A stretch of 12,304 nt of DNA from Rickettsiales bacterium (GCA_031276335.1 JAISNH010000066.1:1-12304); one strand, 5' to 3'. Positions 1 to 8,431 are shown, numbered from the stretch's first letter. Program-made: numbers and translations. The notes: generated by a model from the letters alone, not told the origin.

Positions 1-16
1 TAGGAATTCACCCCCC

Positions 17-56
17 GTCATCCCCGGGGCCAGCTTGCTGGAACCCGGGGATCCAT
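17..56. repeat. GC-rich palindromic element, probably a dispersed repeat
   Basis: A two-part hairpin is visible. The outer arms ATCCCCGGG (20-28) and CCCGGGGAT (44-52) are perfect complements. Inside them CCAGC (30-34) and GCTGG (37-41) pair around a TT loop, with G29 opposite A42-A43 as an internal loop. The element begins GTCATCCCC and ends GGGGATCCAT, a layout typical of short palindromic repeats scattered between genes in several alphaproteobacterial genomes. That family link is from memory, and only one copy lies in this window. No T-run follows on either strand, so it is not a standard intrinsic terminator. Confidence 0.6.
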
Positions 57-68
57 GGGGAATATTAT

Positions 69-100
69 GGGATGAAGTTTGTTATCACCTTCTTCATCCC
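69..100. repeat. Inverted repeat with 9-bp arms
   Basis: GGGATGAAG (69-77) and CTTCATCCC (92-100) are perfect 9-bp inverted arms around a 14-nt loop. The repeat lies downstream of mnmE on the minus strand, between the GC-rich palindrome and the tandem repeat. Neither strand has a T-run directly after it. It could stabilise the 3' end of the mnmE transcript or be part of a composite repeat element. Confidence 0.5.
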
Positions 101-132
101 TCCCAAAATCATTATCCCTCCCTAAAATCATT
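96..132. repeat. Two-copy tandem direct repeat (18/19 bp)
   Basis: ATCCCTCCCAAAATCATT (96-113) is followed at once by ATCCCTCCCTAAAATCATT (114-132), which differs only by one inserted T. Each copy contains CCCTCCC, so the minus strand, the sense strand of mnmE and its trailer, reads GGGAGGG twice, 11 nt apart. The first copy overlaps the right arm of the 69-100 inverted repeat. Positions 133-231, up to the mnmE stop, hold nothing else I can name. Confidence 0.6.
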
Positions 133-231
133 TAAGATAATGACAATATATCATCCTGCCGGTATGGCAAACCTCCCGCCAAGATTTTATTCGCTCGGGT
201 TCCTCACCGCTCCCGAAATTGCGGGCATTTT

Positions 232-1548
232 TCATTTTCCCAGGCAGAAATGCGAGAATATTTCGTCGAGGAGCTCGGAAAAATACACCTCGCCGGTAAT
301 CGAGGCGATTGCGTTCGCCGCCTCGCGCACATGCTCCGCCTTCAGGTCGGCCGACGGCGCGGACAGCGACCGTTCCAGATTCTCAACGCACTCTGCAAGC
401 GCGTTTTTGTAGCGCTGCCGCGTCAGGCTCATATCGTTCGGAACCGACATTTTTTTCCGTATCGCGTCCTCGAACGCCGCGCGGAATTTTTCGAAATTCT
501 CGCCCGTCTTTACCGAAATCGCGATGATGCCGGCCGGAATTTCCGCTGATTTTTTCCTGTCGATTTTGTTCAGCACGATTATCGTGTCCGCATCCGCCCG
601 ATGCTTCGCCAGTTCGGACGGCCTGTCGGAAATCAGTATCCGCAGGTCGGCGCTTTCGGCCTTTTCCCGCGCTTTTTTCATTCCTTTTTTTTCGATCGGG
701 TCGTCGCTTTTTTCATTCAGCCCCGCCGTGTCGAACAGGTTGGTTTTGAATCCCATGACGTCGAGCGAGGCCTCTATCACGTCGCGCGTGGTGCCCGGCG
801 CGGAGGAAACTATCGCGCGCGCCTCCCCGATTATTTTGTTGAACAGCGAAGATTTTCCGGCGTTCGGGCGTCCGATTATCGCGACGTTTATGCCGCCCCT
901 TATCATCCGCGCCGACGCCGCCGTGGCGATGTGAGCCTGCATTTCGGAGATCAGGCTCTTGGTTTGCCGGGCGGTGTCGGCGGCTATGTTTTCCGGCATT
1001 TCGTCGTCCGAAAAATCGATCGCCGCTTCGGTGTGCGACAGTATCTTCACCAACTCCGCGCGCCATTTGCCATACAGATTCGCCAGCTTTCCGTCGGCGG
1101 TCGAAAGGGCCAGCCGCCGCTGGCTCTCCGTCTGCGCCTCTATCAGATCCGCGACCGCTTCGACTTGCGTAAGGTCCAGTTTTCCGTTCAGGAAGGCGCG
1201 CTTCGTGAATTCGCCGGGTTCCGCCAGCCGCGCGTCCTTGAACGAGGCCAGCGCGCCGTAAAGGGCGTCCGTGACCGCGACGCTGCCGTGCGTGAACAGC
1301 TCGGCCGTATCCTCGCCGGTGTACGATTTCGGGGCCTTCATGAACGCGGCCATCGCTCTGTCGATAAGCTCGCCGGTTTTCGGATGGCGCAGATTTGCCA
1401 GGAACATTTTGTGGGAGATTATTTTTTTTGCCCCGCTCATGCGCTCCAGAATATGCATCGCGCGCGGCCCCGAGATTCGGAATACGGACACCCCGGCCTT
1501 TCCATAGGCCGAGCTTAGCGCGAATATCGTGTCCTGCTTGTCCGTCAT
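232..1548 (-). CDS. mnmE: tRNA uridine-5-carboxymethylaminomethyl(34) synthesis GTPase MnmE
   Basis: This is the GTPase that, with MnmG, installs the cmnm5 group on the wobble uridine of tRNAs reading codons ending in A or G. The 438 residues are close to the family's usual length of about 450. Residues 1-118 form the N-terminal folate-binding domain, including [16 protein letters not shown] (111-126). The embedded G domain shows GRPNAGKS (226-233, with the potassium-binding Asn), PGTTRD (251-256), DTAGL (273-277), NKID (327-330) and SVKTG (345-349). Glu286 probably matches the catalytic Glu of the E. coli enzyme. The protein ends in CLGK, the family's C-x-G-K terminus whose cysteine is needed for tRNA modification. 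I chose the ATG at 1546-1548 because the open frame's extra 36 upstream residues are not family-like and lie inside glgP. That ATG overlaps the glgP stop as ATGA. No mnmG follows in the window. Confidence 0.97.
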   Translation of the reverse strand: MTDKQDTIFALSSAYGKAGVSVFRISGPRAMHILERMSGAKKIISHKMFLANLRHPKTGELIDRAMAAFMKAPKSYTGEDTAELFTHGSVAVTDALYGALASFKDARLAEPGEFTKRAFLNGKLDLTQVEAVADLIEAQTESQRRLALSTADGKLANLYGKWRAELVKILSHTEAAIDFSDDEMPENIAADTARQTKSLISEMQAHIATAASARMIRGGINVAIIGRPNAGKSSLFNKIIGEARAIVSSAPGTTRDVIEASLDVMGFKTNLFDTAGLNEKSDDPIEKKGMKKAREKAESADLRILISDRPSELAKHRADADTIIVLNKIDRKKSAEIPAGIIAISVKTGENFEKFRAAFEDAIRKKMSVPNDMSLTRQRYKNALAECVENLERSLSAPSADLKAEHVREAANAIASITGEVYFSELLDEIFSHFCLGK

Positions 1549-3935
1549 TCCTTGATTTCCTTTATTTTCCAAATATCCCGCGCGTATCCGCGTATCGCGC
1601 GGTCGCTGGAAAAAAATCCGGACATCGCGATGTTGGAAAGCGACTTTTGCGCCCATGCCCTCCTGTCCGCGTACATTGCGTCTATTTTCGCCTGCGCCGC
1701 CAGATAGGGCGCGAAATCGGGCAAAATCATGTACTGGTCGTTGTCGCCGAACAGTGCGTCCAGCGTTAGCCTGTGCCTCGACCTGTCCCCGCAGGAGAAA
1801 AATCCGCCGCGCAGCTGCGCTATTATGCGCCGCATTTCAGGGGAGCGGCCAAGCCATTGCCGCATGTCGTATCTCTTTTCCCTCATGCGGTACGCTTGGC
1901 GCGCGGAAAGCCCGAAGGTCACGATATTTTTCGACCCGACCGCGTCTGCGATTTCCACGTTCGCGCCGTCCATAGTCCCGATTGTGATTGCGCCGTTCAG
2001 GGCGAATTTCATGTTGCCGGTGCCGGAGGCTTCCTTGCCCGCGGTCGAAATCTGCTCCGACACGTCGGCGGCGCGCGCGATTTTTTCCGCGATGTCGATG
2101 TTGTAGTTCGGCACGAACACCACGCGGAGCCAGCCGCGGCAGCGCCTGTCGCCATTCACGACGTTCGCCACGTCGATGATCAGCGACAGTATGTCCTTCG
2201 CGGTTTCGTACGTCGGCGGCGCCTTTCCCGCGAACAGACATACTTTCGGCCACAATCCCTCCGTCTTCCCGTCGCATATGAGGTTGTAGCGGTGGATTAC
2301 CTGCAGGATGTTCAGCAGCTGCCGCTTGTATTCGTGGATACGCTTCACCTGCGCGTCCAGCATGAATCCGGAATCCAGCTTCATGCCCGTTTCGCGCGAC
2401 AGCCAGTCGAACAGCGATTTCTTATTCTCCTCCCTTATCTTCGACAGCAGGTTTAGGAAATCGTCGTCGTCGCGGTATTTGAGTAGCCGCCTCAGCCGCC
2501 CCAGATCGCGTATCCATCCGTCCCCGATTGCGCTGGTGATGAGTGCGGCCAGCGCGGGATTGGCCTGCAGCAGCCATCTTCGCTGCGTGATGCCGTTCGT
2601 TTCGTTGATGAATTTTCCGGGGAACAGCTTCGCGAACAGGGGAAATTCCTTTTTCCGGAGCAGCTTCGAATGGAGCGCCGCCACCCCGTTGACCTTGTGC
2701 GTCGCCGCGATGCACAGGCGCCCGGTATGCACATGCCCGCCGCGGTAGTCTACGATTTCGATCTCGCGGAGCTTCGGATAGCTGGTTTTCCGCGCCGCCG
2801 CTGCCAGAAAGTCGCGGTTTATGCGCTCGATGATCGCGAAATGGTACGGAAGTTCGCGCCGGAACAGCCCTATGCCGATTTTTTCCAATGCCTCCGCCAT
2901 AAGGGTGTGGTTCGTGTACGCGCAGATTTTGTACGTCTTCTTGTACGCGGCCTCGTATCCGAAATGATAGTCCTGCATTAGGATGCGGATTATTTCCGGG
3001 ATTGCCAGCGCGGGATGCGTGTCGTTCAGCTGCACATGGACGTACTTTTCGATCTTGCTCGGGGCAATGCCGGTTTTCCGGAACCGCGCGAACATGTCCT
3101 GCATCGATGCGGACACCAGCACCTGTTCCTGCCTAAGGCGCAGGCGTTTTCCCTCCGCCGTCGTATCCGGCGGGTACAGGAAGTCGGTGATGTTCCTTAT
3201 CGGCTTCCATATGTCGGGCGCGCCCCTGTCGACGCGTTCCGCCTCCCACAGGCGCAGAGTCAGCGTCGCCCCGCCCCCGTATCCGGCAAGCATGGCGTCC
3301 GCCGCCGCCGCGCACACGTTCTCGCCTTCGCGCCACCGCATTTTCTCGATGTCGTCCTCATGATCAAGCCGTCCGCCGAATTTCACGTCGTAGGCGATGT
3401 CAGCGCGGCGCCGGATCGCGGCGTTGTGCGGCCCCTGCCATAGGTCGGGTTTTTCCACCTGTCGCCCCCGCACGATTTCCTGCCGGTATATTCCGCATCG
3501 ATAGAACAGGCCGTACCCGAACGCCGGCATCTTCATCGTCGCAAGGCTGTCGAAAAAGCACGCGGCCAGCCGCCCGAGCCCTCCGTTGCCCAGCTGCGTC
3601 GAAACGTCCAGCCCGACGATTTTGTCCATGTCGAGCCCCAGGCTTTTGAATGCTTTCCTAAACGTTTCCTCTATGCCAGCGTTCAGGAGCGTTTGCTTGG
3701 CCAGCCGCCCGAGAAGATATTCCATGGACAGGTAGCATGCGAACGCGTTTTTCCCGTTCAGGATTTTCGCCTCCGTGTCGTCGGCCATATTCGCCATAAG
3801 CTCGTTCAGCGTCATCGCGAATGCCGCGTACCAATCCTTCGGACTCGCGGATTTCCGGGGTTTTTTAAGCGTATCTGCCAGATGGAACAGCATCTGTTCC
3901 CTGAAGTATTTCGCATTTTTCATATTATTTCCCAT
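1545..3935 (-). CDS. glgP: Glycogen/starch/alpha-glucan phosphorylase
   Basis: This PLP-dependent family GT35 enzyme cleaves alpha-1,4 glucan ends with phosphate to release glucose-1-phosphate in the cytoplasm. Its 796 residues are near the family's usual 800-830. Visible conserved blocks are [13 protein letters not shown] (115-127), QVEKPD (159-164), LNDTHPAL (303-310), [11 protein letters not shown] (341-351), NETNGIT (444-450), [13 protein letters not shown] (530-542), [14 protein letters not shown] (567-580) and [15 protein letters not shown] (635-649), in which Lys643 should carry PLP. Glycogen and maltodextrin phosphorylases cannot be told apart from this alone, and no other glucan gene is in the window. 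The start at 3933-3935 is preferred, but the ATG at 3921-3923 (residue 5), with GGGA seven to ten bases ahead, is equally plausible. The stop overlaps the mnmE start, giving a two-gene operon. The upstream region carries an extended -10 promoter. Confidence 0.96.
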   Translation of the reverse strand: MGNNMKNAKYFREQMLFHLADTLKKPRKSASPKDWYAAFAMTLNELMANMADDTEAKILNGKNAFACYLSMEYLLGRLAKQTLLNAGIEETFRKAFKSLGLDMDKIVGLDVSTQLGNGGLGRLAACFFDSLATMKMPAFGYGLFYRCGIYRQEIVRGRQVEKPDLWQGPHNAAIRRRADIAYDVKFGGRLDHEDDIEKMRWREGENVCAAAADAMLAGYGGGATLTLRLWEAERVDRGAPDIWKPIRNITDFLYPPDTTAEGKRLRLRQEQVLVSASMQDMFARFRKTGIAPSKIEKYVHVQLNDTHPALAIPEIIRILMQDYHFGYEAAYKKTYKICAYTNHTLMAEALEKIGIGLFRRELPYHFAIIERINRDFLAAAARKTSYPKLREIEIVDYRGGHVHTGRLCIAATHKVNGVAALHSKLLRKKEFPLFAKLFPGKFINETNGITQRRWLLQANPALAALITSAIGDGWIRDLGRLRRLLKYRDDDDFLNLLSKIREENKKSLFDWLSRETGMKLDSGFMLDAQVKRIHEYKRQLLNILQVIHRYNLICDGKTEGLWPKVCLFAGKAPPTYETAKDILSLIIDVANVVNGDRRCRGWLRVVFVPNYNIDIAEKIARAADVSEQISTAGKEASGTGNMKFALNGAITIGTMDGANVEIADAVGSKNIVTFGLSARQAYRMREKRYDMRQWLGRSPEMRRIIAQLRGGFFSCGDRSRHRLTLDALFGDNDQYMILPDFAPYLAAQAKIDAMYADRRAWAQKSLSNIAMSGFFSSDRAIRGYARDIWKIKEIKE

Positions 3936-3964
3936 GTCGATGCCCCGGCTTTTTCCTGGAAAAT

Positions 3965-3973
3965 ATTATACCA
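3965..3973 (-). promoter_or_regulatory. Extended -10 promoter for glgP-mnmE
   Basis: The minus strand reads TGGTATAAT, an exact extended -10 (TGnTATAAT), about 30 bp before the glgP ATG. No good TTGACA match lies 16-18 bp upstream, which is common when an extended -10 is present. The predicted transcription start is near 3958. Confidence 0.6.
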
Positions 3974-3974
3974 T

Positions 3975-3985
3975 GTTTTGAAAAC
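3975..3985. promoter_or_regulatory. Candidate operator: 11-bp palindrome between divergent promoters
   Basis: GTTTTGAAAAC is a perfect palindrome about a central G at 3980. The two -10 hexamers, ATTATA (3965-3970) and TATAAT (3992-3997), are centred on 3981, so the palindrome sits almost exactly midway between them. A protein bound here could affect both promoters. A-T rich promoter DNA produces short palindromes by chance, so this is only suggestive. Confidence 0.3.
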
Positions 3986-3988
3986 CTG

Positions 3989-3997
3989 TGCTATAAT
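3989..3997 (+). promoter_or_regulatory. Extended -10 promoter for the addA operon
   Basis: TGCTATAAT is an exact extended -10 on the plus strand. The predicted start near 4004 leaves a leader of about 28 nt that includes the ribosome-binding site GGAGG (4021-4025), six bases before the ATG at 4032. No good -35 lies at 16-18 bp. The two divergent -10 elements are only about 27 bp apart, so RNA polymerase probably cannot occupy both at once. Confidence 0.6.
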
Positions 3998-4031
3998 AAA
4001 ATCATTGGTTTTGACATCTTGGAGGAACGTT

Positions 4032-4592
4032 ATGGCTGGTGGAATTGAAAAGGGAATAAAGTCCGCGCGCGGCGGAAATAAAAAGGAAGTTTTTCAGGCC
4101 GGAATCAAAAAGCTTGGGAAAATCATGGACGGTATATCCGCCGGGCTTCCCTATTTCCTGTGGTACGACAGCCTCCGCCCCATGTACCTGAAGCTGCGGA
4201 TGAAGGGAGTGCCGGCCAAGAAGGCGGAGTTTGCCATAGGGCTTGGAAAGATATGGGAAAAAAGTAATTCGCCGCCGCTTGGTGACGGCAATCCGTCGCG
4301 CCCGCGGAAGAATTATTACAAGGCTGCCGACGGGCGATATCTGGAGGAACTGCTGTTGCGCCGGAAGGGCGAGTATCTGGTTGAAAAATGGAGGCGGGGG
4401 CTGCTGCCGATGATGAGCGAGCTGGACAGCCTTATGCGGAGGGAAAAGGAGAAGGAAATTTACCCGGCTGAATTCGGCCGCGCGCAGGACCGCCTGCTTA
4501 AAAAAATCGGCCGCGTGACGATCGATTTGGAAATGGATCGCGACAGGCTGCTGGCCGAATGGATCGGCGTAGAAAAAAAGCATGCCCGATAG
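4032..4592 (+). CDS. Conserved-context hypothetical protein, basic, 186 aa
   Basis: I do not recognise this protein. It is real by context: a consensus GGAGG stands six bases before the ATG, an extended -10 promoter lies just upstream, and the frame runs to a stop 11 bp inside addA. The 186 residues are soluble in appearance, with no signal peptide or membrane segment, and rich in Lys and Arg. There is an aromatic, possibly membrane- or nucleic-acid-facing patch at LPYFLWYDSLRPMYLKLRMK (39-58), a Gly/Pro-rich linker at 79-93, then a long, charged, probably helical C-terminal half (about 100-186). The open frame extends upstream to 3693 through the glgP start region, but that part is a shadow. 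Overlap with addA suggests linked expression and perhaps a role near recombination. AddB, the usual upstream partner of addA, is far larger and this is not it. Confidence 0.8.
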   Translation: MAGGIEKGIKSARGGNKKEVFQAGIKKLGKIMDGISAGLPYFLWYDSLRPMYLKLRMKGVPAKKAEFAIGLGKIWEKSNSPPLGDGNPSRPRKNYYKAADGRYLEELLLRRKGEYLVEKWRRGLLPMMSELDSLMRREKEKEIYPAEFGRAQDRLLKKIGRVTIDLEMDRDRLLAEWIGVEKKHAR

Positions 4593-7500
4593 CTCGATTG
4601 CAAATCAGAAGACCGCCGCCCGTCCCGACTATTCTATTTGGGTTTCGGCCTCGGCCGGCACAGGCAAGACGACCGTCCTTGTCGCGCGCCTGCTGCGCCT
4701 GTTCCTAAGCGGGGTCGAGCCGCACAAAATCCTTTGCCTTACCTACACGAACGCCGGCGCGGTCGAAATGCAGGACCGCATTTTCGCGCGCGCTAAATCG
4801 TGGGCGACGATCGGGGACGAGGCGCTGAAGGCCGAGCTTTTGAATCTGTTTTCCGATGAGGACAGGCCGGATGCGGCCGGGCTGGCGAAGCTGGTTCCGC
4901 CCGCGCGAAAGCTGTTCTCGAAGCTTGTCGACAGCCCGGTGCCGCTGAAAATTTACACAATCCACGCCTTCTGCCAATCCGTCCTGAAGCGCTTTCCGCT
5001 GGAAGCCGGGATTTCCCCGCACTTCGAGGTCGCCGACACGCACGCCGTCGATTTGCTGCTGAAGGAGGCGTACAAAAGGCTGATTGCGAAAATCCGCGGT
5101 GAAAAGACGGCGGCGGACGCCGAGCTGCTGGCTAGCTTCGACACCTTGACCGGCGGCATGGGCGCGGCCGAATTCGACTCCCTTATCCGCGCGATTGTCG
5201 GTGGCCGGGAAAAATTCGCCGGGCTGATTGAGGAATACCATACCGTCGATGCCGTTGCCGCCGCGCTGGGGAAAAAGATATTCGCGGACGCGCCGGTCGT
5301 CGACGATTTCGTCCGCGACGGAAATCTGTACATGCGCGGCGTGGTTTCGAAAATTCCGGCTGATGTCATGGCGGAGTTTCTGGACGCGCTGGCCGGGGCG
5401 AAGGGAGTTGCCATGCGGGCAAACTTCAATGCCTTGTCTTCCTTCCTCGCGCTGCCGTCGGAAGACGAAAGGCTCGCCGCATTCGAAAATTATATAAACG
5501 TCTTCCTTGCGAAATCCGGCGGCGTGCGGAAGGCTTTCGTTTCCGCCGAAATCAGAAAGTCCCGCCCGGAACTGGCGGCGCGCCTGGACGAGGAGGCGGA
5601 ACGGATAAGGGCTGCGGTCGAATTCGTCCGTTCTTCCCGCATTTACAACATGAGCCTCGCCGTCGTCCGCATTGCGGCCTCGCTCGTCGGCATATACGGC
5701 GAGCTGAAGGCGAGGGACGGCGTCATGGATTTCTCCGACCTAATCGAAACGGTGGAGCGGCTGTTCCGCCGCCCGAACGTTTCAGAATGGATTCTTTACA
5801 AGATGGACGGCGGCATATCGCACGTCCTTATCGACGAGGCGCAGGACACCTCCCCGCGCCAATGGAGCATCATCGAGGTGCTGACCGAGCAATTCTTCAC
5901 GACCGCGCGCGGCGAGCGCGAGATGAAAAGCGTCTTTTCCGTCGGCGACAGGAAGCAGTCTATTTTCAGCTTCCAGGGCGCAGACGTGGGACTGTTCGAA
6001 AAATACAAGTCGTTGTTCCGGGACAGGGTAGAGCGCGGCGGCTTCATATTTAGGGAGCTCGCGCTCTCCCGCTCCTTCCGCTCGGCGAAAAACATCCTAG
6101 CGCTCGTTGATTCCGTGATTGCGAACGGCCGGAAGACCTCGGGTATCCTGCTGCCGTCCGAGGAGGTGGAGCACATACCGCACCGCATGGATTCCGAGGG
6201 ATACGTGGAGCTCCTGCCGCTCGTGAAATCCTACGCCGCGCCCGAGGATGCGTTTTTCAAGCCGCCGGTCGAGGTCGTCGAGGTCAGAAATCCGAAAATC
6301 GACCTGTCCGACATAGTGGCGAAGAAAATCCGCCGCATCCTTTCGGACGATTTCCTTTCCGACGGCATGGGCGGCGCCCGCCGGGTCGAGCCGCGCGACA
6401 TAATGATCCTGGTCGAGAAGCGGTCAAGCGCGGAATACCTCGCCGGCAAAATGGCGGAGCAGAATATACCGCTTTCCGGCGAGGACAAGCTGTATTTGAG
6501 CGAGAATATAGCGGTCGAGGATTTGATGTCACTTTTGAAGTTCGTGGTATCTCCCGGCGACGATCTGAGCCTGTGCGAGGCGTTGAAGTCGCCGCTTTAC
6601 GGGCTTTCCGACGACGATTTGTTCGAGCTTTGCCACGATCGCGGGAGCGCCACGGTTTTCGAGCGCATTCTCGCGGATGGAAGATATGCCGCCGTCGGGC
6701 GCAGCCTGCGGAAGCTCGTCGAGCTCGGCCGCGTGAAGACGCCGTTCGTGTTCTTCAACCATGTCCTGAACGTCGATGGCGGGCGCGGGAAATTTATTTC
6801 GCGGCTGGGTTTGCAAATCGACGACGTCCTGGACGAATTCGTAAGAAAGACGCTCGACTACGACCGTGCGCGTATGGGAAAGTCGCTCCTCGATTTCCTG
6901 AAATGGTTCGCTTCCTCCCCGATCGAGGTGAAGCGCGACATGGAAAGCGCGAACAACGTCGTGCGCATACAGACCGTGCACAGCGCGAAGGGGCTGGAGG
7001 CGCCGATCGTCTTCCTGTTCGACACGAACCTGAACGACGCGGATTTGAAGGACAGGATTTTGTGGTCGGACGGCCTGCCGCTTTACCGCGATTCGGAATT
7101 CCAGTCCGTGAACGGAAATTTCGCGCGCATATACGAGGAGGAGAAAAGGGCGGGGCTGGAGGAATTCTACCGCCTTTTGTACGTCGCGATGACGCGCGCC
7201 CGCGACCGCCTGTACGTATGCGGGTGGGAGGACGCGCGCGGCGAGCATGGGAAAAGCTGGTACTCCTGCATAAAGGACGCCATGGAATCCGCCGGGGCGC
7301 GGAAGGTACGCGACGAAATCCTGTGCGCGAAGGGCGCGGAATATATCGACGGCGAGGTGCTGCTCATCGGCGTGAAGGAAACCGCGTCGGCGGGCGTCGT
7401 TCCTGAATCCACGGCGGCGGAGGCCCCGATCGACATTCCCGAATTTTTCCTACGGCCGGTGGCAAATCCCGGAAATGTTATAAGGAGGAATGCCGGCGCC

Positions 7501-7986
7501 CTGTCGCCTCTTGACGATTCAAGGAAAAGCGCTCCGCTTGCAAGCGGCACTCTCCTCCACATGCTTCTCGATCGGCTTGCGCCGTTGAGGAAGGGCGGCT
7601 ACAGGAATGCCGCGCGCGACTATCTGGAAAAAACGCAAATCGTCGGCACTGAAAAAATCATAGCGGCGATCGAGGGGGTTTTTGAAAACCCTGCGTTCGA
7701 TTTCATGTTCGACAACCGTGCGCTTTCCGAGGTCGAGCTGGAGGTGGGCGGCGCGGACGGATATAAGAATCTCCGTATCGACCGGCTGGTGTTCAAGGGC
7801 GATGAAATATGGATTGTCGATTATAAAAGCGATGCCCGCTCGCCACGGGACGCAAGCGGAATCCCGGAAAAATACAAGCTCCAGCTTGCCGCATACAGGG
7901 ACGCGGTTTCGCAAATATATCCGGACAAGAAAATCCGCTCGGCGATACTGTGGCTTGAAACGAGCGAGTTGATGGAAGTTGGATGA
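4582..7986 (+). CDS. addA: Double-strand break repair helicase-nuclease AddA
   Basis: AddA is the helicase and nuclease subunit of AddAB, which resects double-strand DNA ends for RecA loading. At 1134 residues it has the expected length. Superfamily 1 helicase motifs appear in order: I AGTGKTT (25-31), Ia LTYTNAGAVEM (53-63), II IDEAQD (417-422), III GDRKQSIFSFQGAD (455-468), IV SRSFRS (496-501), V HSAKGLE (800-806) and VI YVAMTRARDRLY (867-878). The C-terminal RecB-like nuclease domain looks intact, with Gly989 to His993, Asp1067, Asp1080-Tyr-Lys1082 and Gln1101 to Tyr1105. The start at 4582 puts WVSASAGTGKTT at residue 20, as in relatives. It overlaps the preceding gene by 11 bp with no strong ribosome-binding site, so translation is probably coupled. 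addB, normally directly upstream, is not in the window. Confidence 0.95.
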   Translation: MPDSSIANQKTAARPDYSIWVSASAGTGKTTVLVARLLRLFLSGVEPHKILCLTYTNAGAVEMQDRIFARAKSWATIGDEALKAELLNLFSDEDRPDAAGLAKLVPPARKLFSKLVDSPVPLKIYTIHAFCQSVLKRFPLEAGISPHFEVADTHAVDLLLKEAYKRLIAKIRGEKTAADAELLASFDTLTGGMGAAEFDSLIRAIVGGREKFAGLIEEYHTVDAVAAALGKKIFADAPVVDDFVRDGNLYMRGVVSKIPADVMAEFLDALAGAKGVAMRANFNALSSFLALPSEDERLAAFENYINVFLAKSGGVRKAFVSAEIRKSRPELAARLDEEAERIRAAVEFVRSSRIYNMSLAVVRIAASLVGIYGELKARDGVMDFSDLIETVERLFRRPNVSEWILYKMDGGISHVLIDEAQDTSPRQWSIIEVLTEQFFTTARGEREMKSVFSVGDRKQSIFSFQGADVGLFEKYKSLFRDRVERGGFIFRELALSRSFRSAKNILALVDSVIANGRKTSGILLPSEEVEHIPHRMDSEGYVELLPLVKSYAAPEDAFFKPPVEVVEVRNPKIDLSDIVAKKIRRILSDDFLSDGMGGARRVEPRDIMILVEKRSSAEYLAGKMAEQNIPLSGEDKLYLSENIAVEDLMSLLKFVVSPGDDLSLCEALKSPLYGLSDDDLFELCHDRGSATVFERILADGRYAAVGRSLRKLVELGRVKTPFVFFNHVLNVDGGRGKFISRLGLQIDDVLDEFVRKTLDYDRARMGKSLLDFLKWFASSPIEVKRDMESANNVVRIQTVHSAKGLEAPIVFLFDTNLNDADLKDRILWSDGLPLYRDSEFQSVNGNFARIYEEEKRAGLEEFYRLLYVAMTRARDRLYVCGWEDARGEHGKSWYSCIKDAMESAGARKVRDEILCAKGAEYIDGEVLLIGVKETASAGVVPESTAAEAPIDIPEFFLRPVANPGNVIRRNAGALSPLDDSRKSAPLASGTLLHMLLDRLAPLRKGGYRNAARDYLEKTQIVGTEKIIAAIEGVFENPAFDFMFDNRALSEVELEVGGADGYKNLRIDRLVFKGDEIWIVDYKSDARSPRDASGIPEKYKLQLAAYRDAVSQIYPDKKIRSAILWLETSELMEVG

Positions 7987-8000
7987 TAAAGGAGGTTTTT

Positions 8001-8381
8001 ATGAAAGCGCTGACCTTGTGGCAGCCTTATGCGGAAGCCATAAAATTGGGGTTGAAAAAATTCGAGACGAGGCATTGGCGGACAAACTACCGCGGATTGC
8101 TGGCGATCCATTCTTCGGTAAGGCCGCTGTCGCGGGAATGCCGGGAGCTTGCTGAAAAATACGGCATTGCAGATATGTCCTTCGGCGAAATAGTGGCCGT
8201 TTGCAGGCTTGAAGATTGCATTTTGATGACCGGGGATTTTATCAAATCGCAGGACGGAACCGAAATCGACTTCGGGGATTGGCGCGCCGGCAGGTATGCC
8301 TGGCGGCTTTCCGATATGAAGGTCTTGAAAAAGCCTTGTAAAATTCCCGGTCATCAGGGGCTTTGGAATTTCGATTTCTGA
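8001..8381 (+). CDS. ASCH domain-containing protein
   Basis: This 126-residue protein consists almost entirely of one ASCH domain, a PUA-like beta-barrel fold associated with RNA or nucleotide binding. The pattern matches the ASC-1-like group: LTLWQPYAEAI (4-14), GLKKFETRHWR (17-27), YRGLLAIHS (30-38), FGEIVAVCRL (61-70), GRYAWRL (97-103) and PGHQGLWN (116-123). Some ASCH proteins have been shown to have ribonuclease or amidohydrolase activity, but nothing here assigns one. I chose the ATG at 8001 because AAAGGAGG (7988-7995) sits five bases ahead. An ATG at 7983 overlaps the addA stop as ATGA and would add six residues, but it lacks that site. The gene starts 14 bp after addA, so it is probably the last gene of that operon. 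Confidence 0.9.
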   Translation: MKALTLWQPYAEAIKLGLKKFETRHWRTNYRGLLAIHSSVRPLSRECRELAEKYGIADMSFGEIVAVCRLEDCILMTGDFIKSQDGTEIDFGDWRAGRYAWRLSDMKVLKKPCKIPGHQGLWNFDF

Positions 8382-8402
8382 TTCGTCGGAACCGGATGCG
8401 CG

Positions 8403-8431
8403 GCGCCGTTGGATATGCGGCGCGGTTTCTC
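8403..8431 (+). terminator. Possible intrinsic terminator after the ASCH gene
   Basis: GCGCCG (8403-8408) and CGGCGC (8418-8423) form a perfect 6-bp stem with a 9-nt loop. It is followed by GG and the interrupted pyrimidine run TTTCTCTT. The weak U-tract makes termination uncertain, but the position between the addA operon and the next promoter is right. Confidence 0.4.

Noticed and set aside
96..132. CRISPR-like array
   Set aside because: There are only two directly abutting copies with no spacer between them, so it is a simple tandem duplication.
212..240. CCCG/CGGG hairpin followed by a T-rich stretch on the plus strand
   Set aside because: The stem is only 4 bp and no plus-strand gene precedes it; on the minus strand the T-run is on the wrong side to terminate mnmE.
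601..1518. Plus-strand open frame of 305 aa opposite mnmE
   Set aside because: It is antisense to a certain gene, Arg-rich and of no recognisable family; long opposite-strand frames are expected in GC-rich coding DNA.
1549..1656. 36-residue N-terminal extension of mnmE
   Set aside because: The extra residues are encoded inside the glgP gene and do not resemble the family, while the internal ATG has the usual MnmE beginning and an ATGA overlap.
4011..4016. Perfect TTGACA just before the ribosome-binding site of the 186-aa gene
   Set aside because: No -10 lies 16-18 bp downstream, since that position falls inside the coding region; the extended -10 at 3989-3997 explains transcription better.
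6529..7248. Minus-strand open frame of 239 aa inside addA
   Set aside because: It lies wholly opposite conserved helicase motifs of addA and its composition is that of a reverse-frame shadow.
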